Origin: Methylobacterium crusticola
Lineage (GTDB): Bacteria > Pseudomonadota > Alphaproteobacteria > Rhizobiales > Beijerinckiaceae
Length of the DNA stretch: 36,890 nucleotides
Direction of reading: 5' to 3'
Assembly: GCF_003574465.1 (NCBI RefSeq)
Contig: NZ_QOWC01000068.1
Coordinates: 1 to 36,890 of the forward strand
In this document: piece after piece, positions 1 through 7,889 of the stretch
Layout: every line of letters starts with the position of its first letter
Numbering within the stretch: the first letter of the stretch is position 1
Made by a program: the position numbers and the translations under genes
The notes under the pieces: model-generated
The model's input: only the letters and a program-made list of their open reading frames with translations
What the model was told of the DNA's origin: nothing
The model's database searches: none

Positions 1-939
1 CGGGACGCGGCCGATGGCGATCACCGCGGCGGCGCGCTCGCGCAGCGAGGGGCGCGCCGGGGCCCGGACCGGGAGCGGCCGGGGCGGGGCGTGGCCGAGG
101 CGGCCCGGGTGGATCACCCCGAACCCGCTGAAGCCCGCGAAGGCGCGGCCCGGCCCGAGGCGCGGGGCGCCCGAGAGGTCGACGGCCGCCGCCGTGTCGC
201 CCGCGTCGAGGCGCCAGCGGACCGGCACGGCCCGGAAGGTGCGGCGCGCGGCCAGCGCCTCCCCGAGGCGGCCGTCGGCGACCACCGGGCCGGCGAGGAG
301 CTCGTCCCAGGTGCGCCCGACCGGGGAGGCCCCGACGATCTCGGCGAGGGCCGGCGTCGCCTCGACGAGGCAGCCCCGCGCGTCGCTGCGCCAGAGGAAC
401 CGGAGGCTCGGGCGTTCCTCGACGGGCTCGGCCGGAGGGGATGCGGGCGGAGGAGCCTCGGGGGACAGGAACTCGGGCGCGGCACCGGGATCCTGCGGCG
501 GCGCGGGCTCGGCGAGACGGGCCGGCGCCTCGCCCGCGGCGGGGCGGCGGGCCCGGCGCGCCGGCAGGGGATCGAGGACCGCGACCGCGAGGCCGGGTGT
601 GCCGTCCGGGAGCGTCGCCGGCAGGCAGGCGCAGACCAGCGGGACGGCGAGGCGGCCGGCGTCGAAGCGCAGGCGCTCCATGCGCGGGTGCCGGGTGTCC
701 GGCGGCAGGGCGGCCGCGCCGCGCAGCTGGCCCGGGAGGTTCAGCGCGGGCGCGATCCGGCCCGCGGCGTCCGCGATGCCGTTGCGGAGGCTAATTGCCG
801 CAGGGGAAGCGTACAGGACGTGCGTGGCGGCACGGTCGACGAGCAGGACGGCGCGGTCGGGCCCCGCCATCAGCCGGCCGAAGGCCGGGACGGCCCGCAG
901 GGCCTCGATCGTCGTGTCGAAGAGCTCGTTGCGCCCCAC
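1..939 (-). CDS. PAS-domain sensor histidine kinase, N-terminal part (cut by window edge)
   Basis: Read leftward from a GTG at 939, preceded by a GGGGAG ribosome site, the frame stays open for 313 codons to the window edge. The protein starts VGRNELFDTTIEALRAVPAF. Residues 20-130 form a first sensor-like segment (VLLVDRAATHVLYASPAA). A proline/alanine-rich linker follows (about 130-178), then a PAS-like segment from about 179 (FLWRSDARGCLVEATPALAEIVG) to about 275, ending in FAGFSGFG. That pattern resembles the PAS domain of large alphaproteobacterial kinases of the PleC/DivJ/PdhS group. The kinase core would lie outside the window, so histidine kinase is an inference from the sensor part. 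The longer rightward frames across this stretch are low-complexity and Arg/Ala-rich, so I treat them as shadows. Confidence 0.6.
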   Translation of the reverse strand, partial: MGRNELFDTTIEALRAVPAFGRLMAGPDRAVLLVDRAATHVLYASPAAISLRNGIADAAGRIAPALNLPGQLRGAAALPPDTRHPRMERLRFDAGRLAVPLVCACLPATLPDGTPGLAVAVLDPLPARRARRPAAGEAPARLAEPAPPQDPGAAPEFLSPEAPPPASPPAEPVEERPSLRFLWRSDARGCLVEATPALAEIVGASPVGRTWDELLAGPVVADGRLGEALAARRTFRAVPVRWRLDAGDTAAAVDLSGAPRLGPGRAFAGFSGFGVIHPGRLGHAPPRPLPVRAPARPSLRERAAAVIAIGRVP

Positions 940-985
940 TGCCGCTCCCCACGCCGCGCGCCGGCCGCGCCGGCCCACCCGACCC

Positions 986-1091
986 TTAACGGATGCCGAC
1001 CGCACCCGGGAGGCTTTAACGGAACTCAAGCACTTGCGCACGGGCACGAAATGCGCACTCCCGACGTTATCCCGCAGGCAACCTTAACGAC
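986..1091. repeat. Three TTAACG words in the kinase-phasin intergenic region
   Basis: TTAACGGA occurs at 986-993 and 1016-1023 (30 bases apart) and TTAACGAC at 1084-1091. All are in the same orientation, in the 235-base gap between the divergent kinase and phasin genes. TTAA words are uncommon in DNA this GC-rich. They resemble half-sites of the cell-cycle regulator CtrA (TTAACCAT in the family), but the TTAA-N7-TTAA full site is not present, so the assignment is weak. Confidence 0.3.
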
Positions 1092-1126
1092 CTCCGAAAG
1101 GGTGGATTTCCGGGGAGGCCGTGGTA

Positions 1127-1141
1127 TTGTGCACTGCACAA
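1127..1141 (+). promoter_or_regulatory. Palindromic PhaR-type operator upstream of the phasin gene
   Basis: TTGTGCACTGCACAA is an inverted repeat with 7-base arms around a central C. It ends 33 bases before the phasin start codon. The right part, TGCACTGCACAA, fits the PhaR motif TGCRNYGCASMA as I recall it for Bradyrhizobium. PhaR represses phasin genes when no polyhydroxybutyrate granules are present. The palindrome is seen directly; binding by PhaR is inferred from family and position. Confidence 0.6.
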
Positions 1142-1174
1142 AGACCGTGCCAAGCCCAGAGCGAGGAGACGAAC

Positions 1175-1663
1175 ATGACCACGACCCCGAACTACGAGAT
1201 CCCGACCGAGATGCGCGACTTCGCCGAGAAGAGCGTCGAGCAGGCCCGCAAGGCGTTCGATTCGTTCATCGGCGCGGCCCGCAAGACCGCCGACACCCTC
1301 CAGGGCTCCGCCGAGGCGGCCCGGACCAACGCCCAGACCGTCTCGACCCGCGGCTTCTCGTACGCCGAGCAGAACGTCAACGCCGCCTTCGACCTCGCGC
1401 AGAAGCTCGTCCGCTCGCGCGACCTCCAGGAGGCGATGCAGCACCAGGCCGAGTTCGTGCGCAGCCAGTTCGCCGCCATGCAGTCGCAGGCCCGCGAGTT
1501 CGGCAGCCTGACGCAGAGTGCGATGCAGCAGAGCGCCGAGAACGCCAAGCAGGCGATGCAGCAGGGGGCCGACGCGGCCCGCGGCGCCATGCAGCAGGGC
1601 GCGGACGCAGCCCGCACCACCGCCCACGACGCCGCGAGCGCGACGAAGGACGCCACTTCCTGA
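1175..1663 (+). CDS. Phasin family protein (PHB granule-associated)
   Basis: This 162-aa protein has the composition of a phasin: Ala/Gln-rich, amphipathic, no membrane segment. The core MRDFAEKSVEQARKAFDSFI (residues 13-32) and the following helices match the phasin_2 family, which coats polyhydroxybutyrate granules. The C-terminus carries three 11-12 residue repeats (AMQQSAENAKQ, AMQQGADAARG, AMQQGADAARTT; residues 116-149), as expected of a long surface-binding amphipathic helix. I chose the ATG at 1175 over a GTG 18 codons upstream because AGGAG sits 7 bases before it and the upstream GTG lies at the edge of the operator. The gene stands alone, with its own operator and terminator, which suggests monocistronic, PhaR-controlled expression. 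Confidence 0.9.
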   Translation: MTTTPNYEIPTEMRDFAEKSVEQARKAFDSFIGAARKTADTLQGSAEAARTNAQTVSTRGFSYAEQNVNAAFDLAQKLVRSRDLQEAMQHQAEFVRSQFAAMQSQAREFGSLTQSAMQQSAENAKQAMQQGADAARGAMQQGADAARTTAHDAASATKDATS

Positions 1664-1686
1664 GCAGCGCCCCATCCCGGGACAGC

Positions 1687-1716
1687 GGCGGCCGCGCCCC
1701 CACGGGCGCGGCCGCC
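1687..1716 (+). terminator. Intrinsic terminator after the phasin gene
   Basis: A perfect 13-bp stem (arms 1687-1699 and 1704-1716, GGCGGCCGCGCCC and its complement) closes a CCAC loop 23 bases after the phasin stop codon. It is followed by TCGCGTTTC. The T run is short, as is common in GC-rich genomes. Confidence 0.75.
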
Positions 1717-1851
1717 TCGCGTTTCGGGCCCCTAGGGGCCGCCGCGGGGCGGGCGCCCGGCCGGTCCCGTCATCCGCCGGCCCGGCCGCGGGCGGCTGCC
1801 GCCCGCCAGGGGGCCGAGGGCCGCCGCGTCGGCGACGGGAGGTCGACCACG

Positions 1852-2079
1852 ATGCCCATCTACCGCCTGCGCGCCGCGACGCGCGACCGCCACGGCATGG
1901 TCGGCGTGCCGGTCCACGACCGGCCGATCGAGGCCGCGACGGTGCGCCGGGCGGCCGCCATCGCGCTCGGGAAGGCCGACGAGGTGTTCTCCGACGAGAC
2001 CAACATCGCCTGGCTCGTCGCCGAGGACGGCGCCCTGGTCTGGACCCTGCGGCTCGAGGCCGAGGACGCGCCGGGCTGA
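1852..2079 (+). CDS. Small conserved-looking protein, 75 aa, function unknown
   Basis: The protein begins MPIYRLRAATRDRHGMVGVP and ends WTLRLEAEDAPG. The ATG at 1852 follows GGGAGG at a workable distance. Its balanced composition (VFSDETNIAWLVAEDG) is clearly that of a real protein, unlike the Arg-rich N-terminal extension the same frame would give further upstream. There is no signal peptide, membrane segment or cysteine. The pattern of alternating hydrophobic residues suggests a small alpha/beta fold. I do not recognise a named family. It lies alone between the phasin terminator and a small exported protein. Confidence 0.7.
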   Translation: MPIYRLRAATRDRHGMVGVPVHDRPIEAATVRRAAAIALGKADEVFSDETNIAWLVAEDGALVWTLRLEAEDAPG

Positions 2080-2169
2080 CGCCGGGAGCGGCCGCGCCGC
2101 CATCGTGGTGCCGCACGCGCCGGGCACCAAGCCGGCCCGCCGGGTGCAACCGGCCTGCCCGAGACCCTG

Positions 2170-2517
2170 ATGAGACCCCTCCTGTTCGCGGCCGCGATCC
2201 TGGCCGCCGTGCAACCCGCCGCCGCGGACTGGCGCTACTGCCTGGCCCGGGGCCCCGGCCGCACCGTCTACCTGTCGGGCACCTTCGCGTCCCTCGACGC
2301 GATGACGAGCCTCGACGCCGCCTTCGGCCGCATGCTCGACCGCACCAACCGCGCGCACGATCCGGTGCAGTGCCCGCGGGCCGCCGACGCCACGGCGCTG
2401 CGCGCCATGCGCCAGACCGCCATGCGCTTCAACCGGGAGGACGGCGAGACGGTCGTGGAGACGAACTGGACGCCGGAGCAGGAGGCGGCGGTCCCCGGAA
2501 CGCCCCCCCGCCGCTGA
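2170..2517 (+). CDS. Small exported protein, 115 aa, function unknown
   Basis: An N-terminal signal peptide (MRPLLFAAAILAAVQPAAA, cleavage probably after residue 19) precedes a mature part of about 96 residues with two cysteines (C25 in WRYCLARG and C68 in VQCPRA). The two could form one disulfide bond in the periplasm. The middle contains YLSGTFASLDAMTSLDAAFG, and the C-terminus is Pro/Arg-rich. No family is recognised. The 90 bases before it contain no gene; the ribosome site is weak. Confidence 0.7.
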   Translation: MRPLLFAAAILAAVQPAAADWRYCLARGPGRTVYLSGTFASLDAMTSLDAAFGRMLDRTNRAHDPVQCPRAADATALRAMRQTAMRFNREDGETVVETNWTPEQEAAVPGTPPRR

Positions 2518-2679
2518 CGTGGGCGCCGCCGCCGCGGGGCGCGGCCCGGCGATTCCCGGCGCCGCGGGCGGCTCCGCGCATGGCCGGGCCGCGCCCGCGG
2601 CGGATTGAGCCGCGATCGTTAGCATCCTATCCATGAGCCGGACGAAGCACCGGGCCGCGCCCGGGCGACCGGCCCGGAC

Positions 2680-3222
2680 ATGCGACGCGACCTCCTCCAG
2701 TCCCTCACCCTCACGCTGCTCCGGGCCGGGCGGAACTGGCGGCGCGCCGCCGACGACGTGGTCACGGCCTACGGCCTGACCGAGGCGACGGCGCTGCCCC
2801 TGCTGATGATCGGGCGCCTCGGCGGCGACCTCCGGCAGACCGCCCTGGCCGACGCCCTCGGCATCGAGGGGCCGACCCTGGTGCGGGTGCTCGACCGGCT
2901 CTGCGGGGCCGCCCTCGTCACCCGTGCGACGGATCCGGCCGACCGGCGCGCCAAGGTGCTGCGGCTGACCCCGGCCGGGCAGGCCCGGGCCTCCGCCATC
3001 GAGGCCCGGTTCGACGCCCTGCGCGGCGCGACCTTCGCGGGCCTGGACGACGGCGACCTCCGGGCCGCCCTGCGGGTGCTGGACGCCGTGCAGGCCGGCC
3101 CGGGCCAGAGGTCCCCTCCGGGCCAGGAGCCCTTCCCGGGCCAGGAGCCCCTCCCGGGCCAGGAGCCCTTCCCGGGGCCCGAGCCCCTCCGGGCGCCGGC
3201 GGCCCGCGCGGCGGCGCCGTGA
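2680..3222 (+). CDS. MarR family transcriptional regulator with a repeat tail
   Basis: A 180-aa winged-helix regulator. Residues 30-100 show the MarR pattern: LRQTALADALGIEGPTLVRV for the recognition helix, LVTRATDPADRRAKVLRLTP for the wing with its D-x-R-D/R motif, then the dimerisation helix ending near residue 137. Residues 140-172 are a proline-rich tail with PGQEP(F/L) repeats, not normally part of MarR proteins, encoded by an 18-base tandem repeat. The next gene's GTG overlaps this stop codon (GTGA), so it heads an operon with an AaeB-like exporter, a DUF1656 protein and a membrane fusion protein. It most likely controls that pump in response to a phenolic or similar ligand, which is an inference from context. 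Confidence 0.88.
   Translation: MRRDLLQSLTLTLLRAGRNWRRAADDVVTAYGLTEATALPLLMIGRLGGDLRQTALADALGIEGPTLVRVLDRLCGAALVTRATDPADRRAKVLRLTPAGQARASAIEARFDALRGATFAGLDDGDLRAALRVLDAVQAGPGQRSPPGQEPFPGQEPLPGQEPFPGPEPLRAPAARAAAP
3101..3190 (+). repeat. 18-base tandem repeat inside the marR 3' end
   Basis: The unit CGGGCCAGGAGCCCTTCC runs nearly unchanged three times (3119-3136, 3137-3154, 3155-3172). It is flanked by degenerate copies at 3101-3118 and 3173-3190. Eighteen bases is six codons, so changes in copy number keep the reading frame and only lengthen or shorten the PGQEP tail. Confidence 0.85.
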
Positions 3223-5273
3223 GCGCCGCCGCCGCGCTGCCCGGCTGGCGCCAGTGGCTCTTCGCCGCCAAGATCTGCGGCGCGGCGCTGCTCGCCCTGT
3301 GGATCGCCCTCTGGATCGACCTGCCGCGGCCCTACTGGGCCATGGCGACCGTCTACATCACCACGCAGGCGCTCGCGGGCGCCACCCGCTCCAAGGCCGC
3401 CTACCGGGTCGGCGGCACCCTCATCGGCGTCGCCGTGGCGGTGGTGCTGGTGCCCAACCTCGTCAACGCGCCCGAGCTCCTGACCCTGGCGCTCGGGCTC
3501 TGGACGGCCGCCTGCCTCTACCTCTCGCTCCTCGACCGCACGCCGCGCAGCTACCTGTTCATGCTCGCCGGCTACACCGCGGCCCTGATCGGCTTCCCGG
3601 CGGTGACGGACCCGGCCGCGATCTTCGACACCGCCGTCGCCCGCGCCGAGGAGATCACCCTCGGGATCCTGTGCGCCGCCCTCGTGTCGGGCCTCGTGCT
3701 GCCCGAGCCGGTGGGACCCGTGGTGGCGGCCCGCATCCAGGCCTGGCTCGAGGAGGCGGGCCGCTGGACCGCCGACGTCCTGTCGGGCGCCGGCGAGGAG
3801 CCGGCGGTCCGCGCCCGGCGCCTGCGGCTCGCCGCCGAGGCCGCCGAGATCGACGTGCTGGCGACGCACCTCTCCTACGACACCTCGGCCCAGGCCCGGG
3901 CGGCCCCGTGGGTGCGGCTGCTGCGCGGCCGCATGCTGATCCTGCTGCCGGTCCTGTCCTCCCTGGCCGACCGCATCGGGGCGCTGCGGGGCCTCTCGGC
4001 CCTCCCGGCCGACCTGCGCGACCTCCTGGGCGACGTCGCGGCCTGGTCCGGGGCGGGAGCCCGGCCCGAGGAGGGCAGGGCGCTCCTCGCCCGCATCGAC
4101 GCCGCCGACGCGTCCCTGCCGGCGGAGGCGGGCTGGGCCGCCATCGTGCGGGCGAGCCTGATCGAGCGCCTGCGGGAGCTCGTGGAGGTCGTCCGCGACT
4201 GCCGCGTGCTCGAGGAGCACGTCGCGCGGGGCGGGGGCCGGCTGCGGCAGGAGCTCGCCTTCGCGAGCGAGTTCGGCGCCCGGGCGCCGCGCCACCGCGA
4301 CCACGGCATGGCGCTGCGCTCGGCCCTCGGCGTCCTCGTCTCGGTGACGGTCTGCGTGGCGGTCTGGGTCGCGACCGCCTGGCCGGACGGCGCGACCGCC
4401 GCCATGATGGGGGCGGTCCTGTGCTGCCTGTTCGCCGGGCTCGACGACCCGGTCCCGCCGATCCTGAGCTTCGCCACCTGGTCGGTGGTCGGGTCCCTGG
4501 CGGTCGGCGTGCTGCTCTTCGGCATCCTGCCGCTCGTGCACGACTTCGTGACCCTGGCCCTGGTGCTGGCGCCGCCGCTGCTGCTCTGCGGCCTCCTGAT
4601 GACCATCCCCCGCACGATGCCGGTCGGCCTCGCCCTCGGCGTCAACGGCAACGCGCTCCTGGCGATCCAGGACCGCTACACGTCGGAGTTCTCGGGCTTC
4701 GTCAACTCGAGCCTGGCGCTCGTCGGCGGCATCTGGATCGCCGCCCTCGTCACCCGGCTGATCCGCTCGGTCGGCGCCGAGCAGGGCGCCTGGCGCCTCC
4801 TGCGGGCGAGCCGCGCCTCCCTGGCCCGGGCGGCGCGGCGGCGCGGGCGGGGCGACCGCGTCGCCTTCGCGTCCCTGATGCTCGACCGCCTCGGCCTCCT
4901 GGTGCCGCGCCTCGCTGCGGCCGGCCCCGACAGCCCCCTGCGCCGGATCGACACCCTGGCGGCCTTGCGGGTCGGCATGAACCTCGTCTCCCTGCGGCGG
5001 GCCCGGCACGGGCTGCCGCGCGACCAGGTGGCGGCGGTGGACGCGGCCCTCGACGCGGTGGCGGCCCACTATTCCGGGGCCGCGGGCACGCCGGCCGAGG
5101 CGCTGCTCGCGCGCATCGACGCGGCGATGCGCCGGGTCGGGTCGGCGACCGGGCCGCAGGGGCGCCGGGACGCGCTCCTCGGCCTCGCGGGCCTGCGCCG
5201 GGCCCTCTTCCCCGCCGCTCCCCCCTACCGGCCCGGCCCGGCGGGCGCGACCCGCCTCACGGAGGCCGCGTGA
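3219..5273 (+). CDS. FUSC family inner-membrane transporter (AaeB-like)
   Basis: This 684-aa protein has the two-half arrangement of AaeB-type aromatic acid exporters. A first bundle of membrane helices lies at about 15-165 (starting GAALLALWIALWIDLPRPYW), then a cytoplasmic helical region (about 170-355), a second bundle at about 360-510 (VTVCVAVWVATAWPDG, FGILPLVHDFVTLAL), and a soluble C-terminal part. It starts at a GTG overlapping the marR stop by three bases and ends overlapping the next ATG (TGATG), so translation is coupled on both sides. It would work with the DUF1656 protein and the HlyD-type subunit downstream to export hydroxylated aromatic acids or similar compounds; the substrate is not shown by the sequence. 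Confidence 0.92.
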   Translation: MSAAAALPGWRQWLFAAKICGAALLALWIALWIDLPRPYWAMATVYITTQALAGATRSKAAYRVGGTLIGVAVAVVLVPNLVNAPELLTLALGLWTAACLYLSLLDRTPRSYLFMLAGYTAALIGFPAVTDPAAIFDTAVARAEEITLGILCAALVSGLVLPEPVGPVVAARIQAWLEEAGRWTADVLSGAGEEPAVRARRLRLAAEAAEIDVLATHLSYDTSAQARAAPWVRLLRGRMLILLPVLSSLADRIGALRGLSALPADLRDLLGDVAAWSGAGARPEEGRALLARIDAADASLPAEAGWAAIVRASLIERLRELVEVVRDCRVLEEHVARGGGRLRQELAFASEFGARAPRHRDHGMALRSALGVLVSVTVCVAVWVATAWPDGATAAMMGAVLCCLFAGLDDPVPPILSFATWSVVGSLAVGVLLFGILPLVHDFVTLALVLAPPLLLCGLLMTIPRTMPVGLALGVNGNALLAIQDRYTSEFSGFVNSSLALVGGIWIAALVTRLIRSVGAEQGAWRLLRASRASLARAARRRGRGDRVAFASLMLDRLGLLVPRLAAAGPDSPLRRIDTLAALRVGMNLVSLRRARHGLPRDQVAAVDAALDAVAAHYSGAAGTPAEALLARIDAAMRRVGSATGPQGRRDALLGLAGLRRALFPAAPPYRPGPAGATRLTEAA

Positions 5274-5476
5274 TGCCCGACATCGACCTCTACGGGGTCT
5301 TCGTCCCCTCCCTCCTGGTCTGGGCGATCGTCGCCTTCGCGGTCACGGCGGTGCTGCGCCGGATCATCGCCGGCCTCGGCCTCTACCGGGCGATCTGGCA
5401 CCGCCCGCTCTTCGACCTCTCCCTCTACCTCACCTGCCTCGGCGGCGTCGTGGCCGTCGCCGGCCTCCTGACCTGA
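5273..5476 (+). CDS. DUF1656 family membrane protein (AaeX-like)
   Basis: A 67-aa protein beginning MPDIDLYGVFVPSLLVWAIV. It has two membrane segments (about 9-28 and 47-66) joined by the LYRAIWHRPLFD loop typical of DUF1656. This family is encoded next to FUSC exporters and HlyD subunits, as AaeX is in enterobacteria; its own role is unknown. Its ATG shares bases with the exporter's stop codon, and the membrane fusion gene starts 13 bases after its stop. Confidence 0.9.
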   Translation: MPDIDLYGVFVPSLLVWAIVAFAVTAVLRRIIAGLGLYRAIWHRPLFDLSLYLTCLGGVVAVAGLLT

Positions 5477-5489
5477 GCGGTTCCTCGCC

Positions 5490-6440
5490 ATGACCCGTGC
5501 GCTCGCGTTCCTCGGCCGGATCGCCGTCACCGCCGCGATGCTCGCCGCCGCCGTCGCGGTCGGCGCCGCCCTGTGGGACTACTACCTCGAGGCGCCCTGG
5601 ACCCGGGACGGCCGCGTGCGGGCCGACGTCGTCGGGGTCGCGCCCGACGTCGCGGGCCTCGTGCGCGACGTCGAGGTGCGCGACAACCAGGAGGTCCGGC
5701 GCGGCGACCTGCTGTTCCGCATCGACCCCGACCGCTTCGCCCTGGCGCTGCGCCAGGCGGACGCCGTGGTGGCGGGCCGCAAGGCGACGCTGGTCCAGGC
5801 GGAGGCCGACCTCGCCCGCTACCGCCAGCTCAGCGACAACGTCGTCTCGCAGCAGAAGCTCGAGGCGACGCTCGCCACCGAGCAGGGCGCGCGGGCGGCC
5901 TACGACCAGGCGGTGGCGGACCGCGACGTTGCCAAGCTCAACCTCCAGCGCTCGGAGGTGCGGGCCTCGGTCAACGGGCGGATCAGCAACCTCGACCTGC
6001 GCCCCGGCGCCTACGTGGCGGTGGGCAAGGCCGTGATGGCGCTCGTCGACGGCGACACGCTGCGCGTCGAGGGCTACTTCGAGGAGACGAAGCTCGACCG
6101 CATCCGCGTCGGCGATCCGGTCAGCATCCGGCTGATGGGCGACGACCGCGACGTCGCGGGCCGGGTCGAGAGCGTCGCGGCCGGCATCGAGGACCGCGAG
6201 CGCAGCGCCGGCGCGAGCCTCCTCGCCAACGTGAACCCGACCTTCGCGTGGGTGCGCCTCGCCCAGCGCATCCCGGTCCGGGTCGCCCTCGATCCCGGCC
6301 CCGGGACCGCGCGGCTCACGGTCGGGCGCACCGCCACCGTGGTGGTGCGCCGCGACGGCCAGGCCGCGCCGCGGCCCCTCGACGGGCTCTGGCAGGGCTG
6401 GGACGCGCTCCGGGCGAACCTCGGGGTGCGCAAGGGCTGA
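5490..6440 (+). CDS. HlyD-type membrane fusion protein (AaeA-like)
   Basis: A 316-aa periplasmic adaptor. One N-terminal membrane anchor (residues about 8-30) is followed by YLEAPWTRDGRVRADVVGVA, the signature stretch of the EmrA/AaeA group. Next come a biotinyl-lipoyl half (APDVAGLVRDVEVRDNQEVR), a helical hairpin rich in Ala and Gln (about 85-160), the second lipoyl half (VRASVNGRISNLDLRPGAYV) and a beta-barrel region. It connects the FUSC permease to the outside across the periplasm. No outer-membrane factor is encoded next to it, as is usual for this family. It is the last gene of the marR operon; 92 bases separate it from the next gene. Confidence 0.92.
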   Translation: MTRALAFLGRIAVTAAMLAAAVAVGAALWDYYLEAPWTRDGRVRADVVGVAPDVAGLVRDVEVRDNQEVRRGDLLFRIDPDRFALALRQADAVVAGRKATLVQAEADLARYRQLSDNVVSQQKLEATLATEQGARAAYDQAVADRDVAKLNLQRSEVRASVNGRISNLDLRPGAYVAVGKAVMALVDGDTLRVEGYFEETKLDRIRVGDPVSIRLMGDDRDVAGRVESVAAGIEDRERSAGASLLANVNPTFAWVRLAQRIPVRVALDPGPGTARLTVGRTATVVVRRDGQAAPRPLDGLWQGWDALRANLGVRKG

Positions 6441-6532
6441 GGCGGGCGCGCGCCGCGCTTCCCGAAGGGATGCCGCCGCCCTAAACAGGGAAGGAAGGCC
6501 GGCCGGGAGAGGCCGGCTCGGGAGGAGCCCGC

Positions 6533-7858
6533 ATGGCAACGCATGAGCAGGATGCGCTCGGCACCCGCACGATCGAGCGGATCACCTGGCGGCTGATGCC
6601 GCTCCTCGGGCTGATGTACCTCATCGCCTACATCGACCGCCAGAACGTCTCCTACGCCAAGCTCCAGATGGTCGGGGACCTCGGCCTGAGCGAGGCCGCC
6701 TACGGGTTCGGCGCCTCGCTGTTCTTCCTCGCCTACTTCCTGTTCGAGGTGCCCTCGAACGTGATCATGGAGCGGGTCGGCGCCCGGGTCTGGTTCACCC
6801 GGATCATGGCGACCTGGGGGCTGATCACGATCCTGCTCGGGTTCACCCAGGGCACCGTGATGTTCTACGTGCTGCGCTTCCTGCTCGGCGCCGCGGAGGC
6901 GGGGTTCTTCCCCGGCGTGCTCTACGCCCTGACCCTGTGGTTCCCGCAGGATTACCGCGGGCGGATGGTCGGCTGGTTCATGATCGCGAGCGCGGTGGCG
7001 AACGCCGTCGGCGCCGCCATCGGCGGGGCGCTCCTCGACCTCGACGGGACCCTGGGCTTTCGCGGCTGGCAATGGGTCTTCCTCGCCACCGGCCTGCCGG
7101 CGGTGCTGCTCGCCTTCGTGGTGTTCTTCATCCTGCCCGACCGGCCCGAGCGGGCGCCGTGGCTCGACGCGGGCCAGAAGAAGTGGCTCGCCGACACGCT
7201 GGCCCGGGAGCAGGCCACCACCCCGCACACCGATCACACGAACCCGTTCCGGGTCCTGACGGACCGCCGCGTGGTGCTGCTGGCGCTGCTCTACGTCGCC
7301 TTCCCGCTCGCCGCCTACGGCCTGAGCTACTGGCTGCCCACCGTGGTCAAGGGCTTCGGCGTCTCGAACACCGTCAACGGCTTCATCAACATCATCCCGT
7401 GGATCTGCGTCGGCCTCGCCCTCTGGTGGGTGCCGCGGCACGCCGCCAGGACCGGCGAGACCACCTGGCACATCGCCGGCCCGGCCCTCGTCGGCGCCGC
7501 CGGCCTGATCCTGAGCGTGCTGCTGCCGGGGGACGCGGTGAAGTTCGCCTGCCTGTGCGTGGCGGCGGCCGGCATCTTCTCCGGCCAGCCGGTGTTCTGG
7601 TCGCTGCCGCCGACCTTCCTGCGCGGCGCCACCGCGGCCGCCGGCATCGCGATGATCAACTCCGTCGGCAACCTCGGCGGCTTCGTCGCCCAGAACGTGG
7701 TGCCGTGGATCCGCGACGCCACGGGCAGCAACCTGACCCCGATGCTGTTCCTCGCGGCCTGCCTGCTCGTCGGCGTGGTCATGGTCTTCGTGGTCCAGGC
7801 CGTGCTGCGCAAGCCGGCGCGGGAGAGCCTGGCGGACGTGACGCTCGCGCGTCATTGA
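6533..7858 (+). CDS. MFS transporter, anion:cation symporter type
   Basis: A 441-aa, 12-helix major facilitator protein. The opening WRLMPLLGLMYLIAYIDRQN is the hallmark of the anion:cation symporter family (phthalate, tartrate, glucarate and hexuronate carriers), and GAAEAGFFPGVLYALTLWFP (helix 4 region) also fits that group. GGAGG-like bases (GGGAGGAG) stand 6 bases before the ATG. The likely cargo is an organic anion taken up with a cation, but the exact substrate cannot be read from the sequence. The gene is probably a separate unit after the exporter operon. It converges with cobD, with only 31 bases between their stops, where an imperfect GC-rich hairpin (about 7861-7887) may serve both. 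Confidence 0.9.
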   Translation: MATHEQDALGTRTIERITWRLMPLLGLMYLIAYIDRQNVSYAKLQMVGDLGLSEAAYGFGASLFFLAYFLFEVPSNVIMERVGARVWFTRIMATWGLITILLGFTQGTVMFYVLRFLLGAAEAGFFPGVLYALTLWFPQDYRGRMVGWFMIASAVANAVGAAIGGALLDLDGTLGFRGWQWVFLATGLPAVLLAFVVFFILPDRPERAPWLDAGQKKWLADTLAREQATTPHTDHTNPFRVLTDRRVVLLALLYVAFPLAAYGLSYWLPTVVKGFGVSNTVNGFINIIPWICVGLALWWVPRHAARTGETTWHIAGPALVGAAGLILSVLLPGDAVKFACLCVAAAGIFSGQPVFWSLPPTFLRGATAAAGIAMINSVGNLGGFVAQNVVPWIRDATGSNLTPMLFLAACLLVGVVMVFVVQAVLRKPARESLADVTLARH

Positions 7859-7889
7859 GGGCGCGCCCGGTCGGGCGGCGCGCGGCCCC

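Noticed and set aside
14..2079. Long rightward open frames at 14-1087 and 91-2079
   Set aside because: They are Arg/Ala/Gly-rich translations of GC-rich DNA, cross the opposite-strand kinase gene and the phasin gene, and contain no recognisable domain. Only the last 75 codons of the second (1852-2079) look real.
2769..5069. Leftward 766-codon open frame opposite marR and the FUSC transporter
   Set aside because: It is made of His/Asp/Arg/Gly-rich low-complexity sequence and mirrors a clear membrane protein on the other strand. Similar long antisense frames occur opposite most genes here because of the high GC content.
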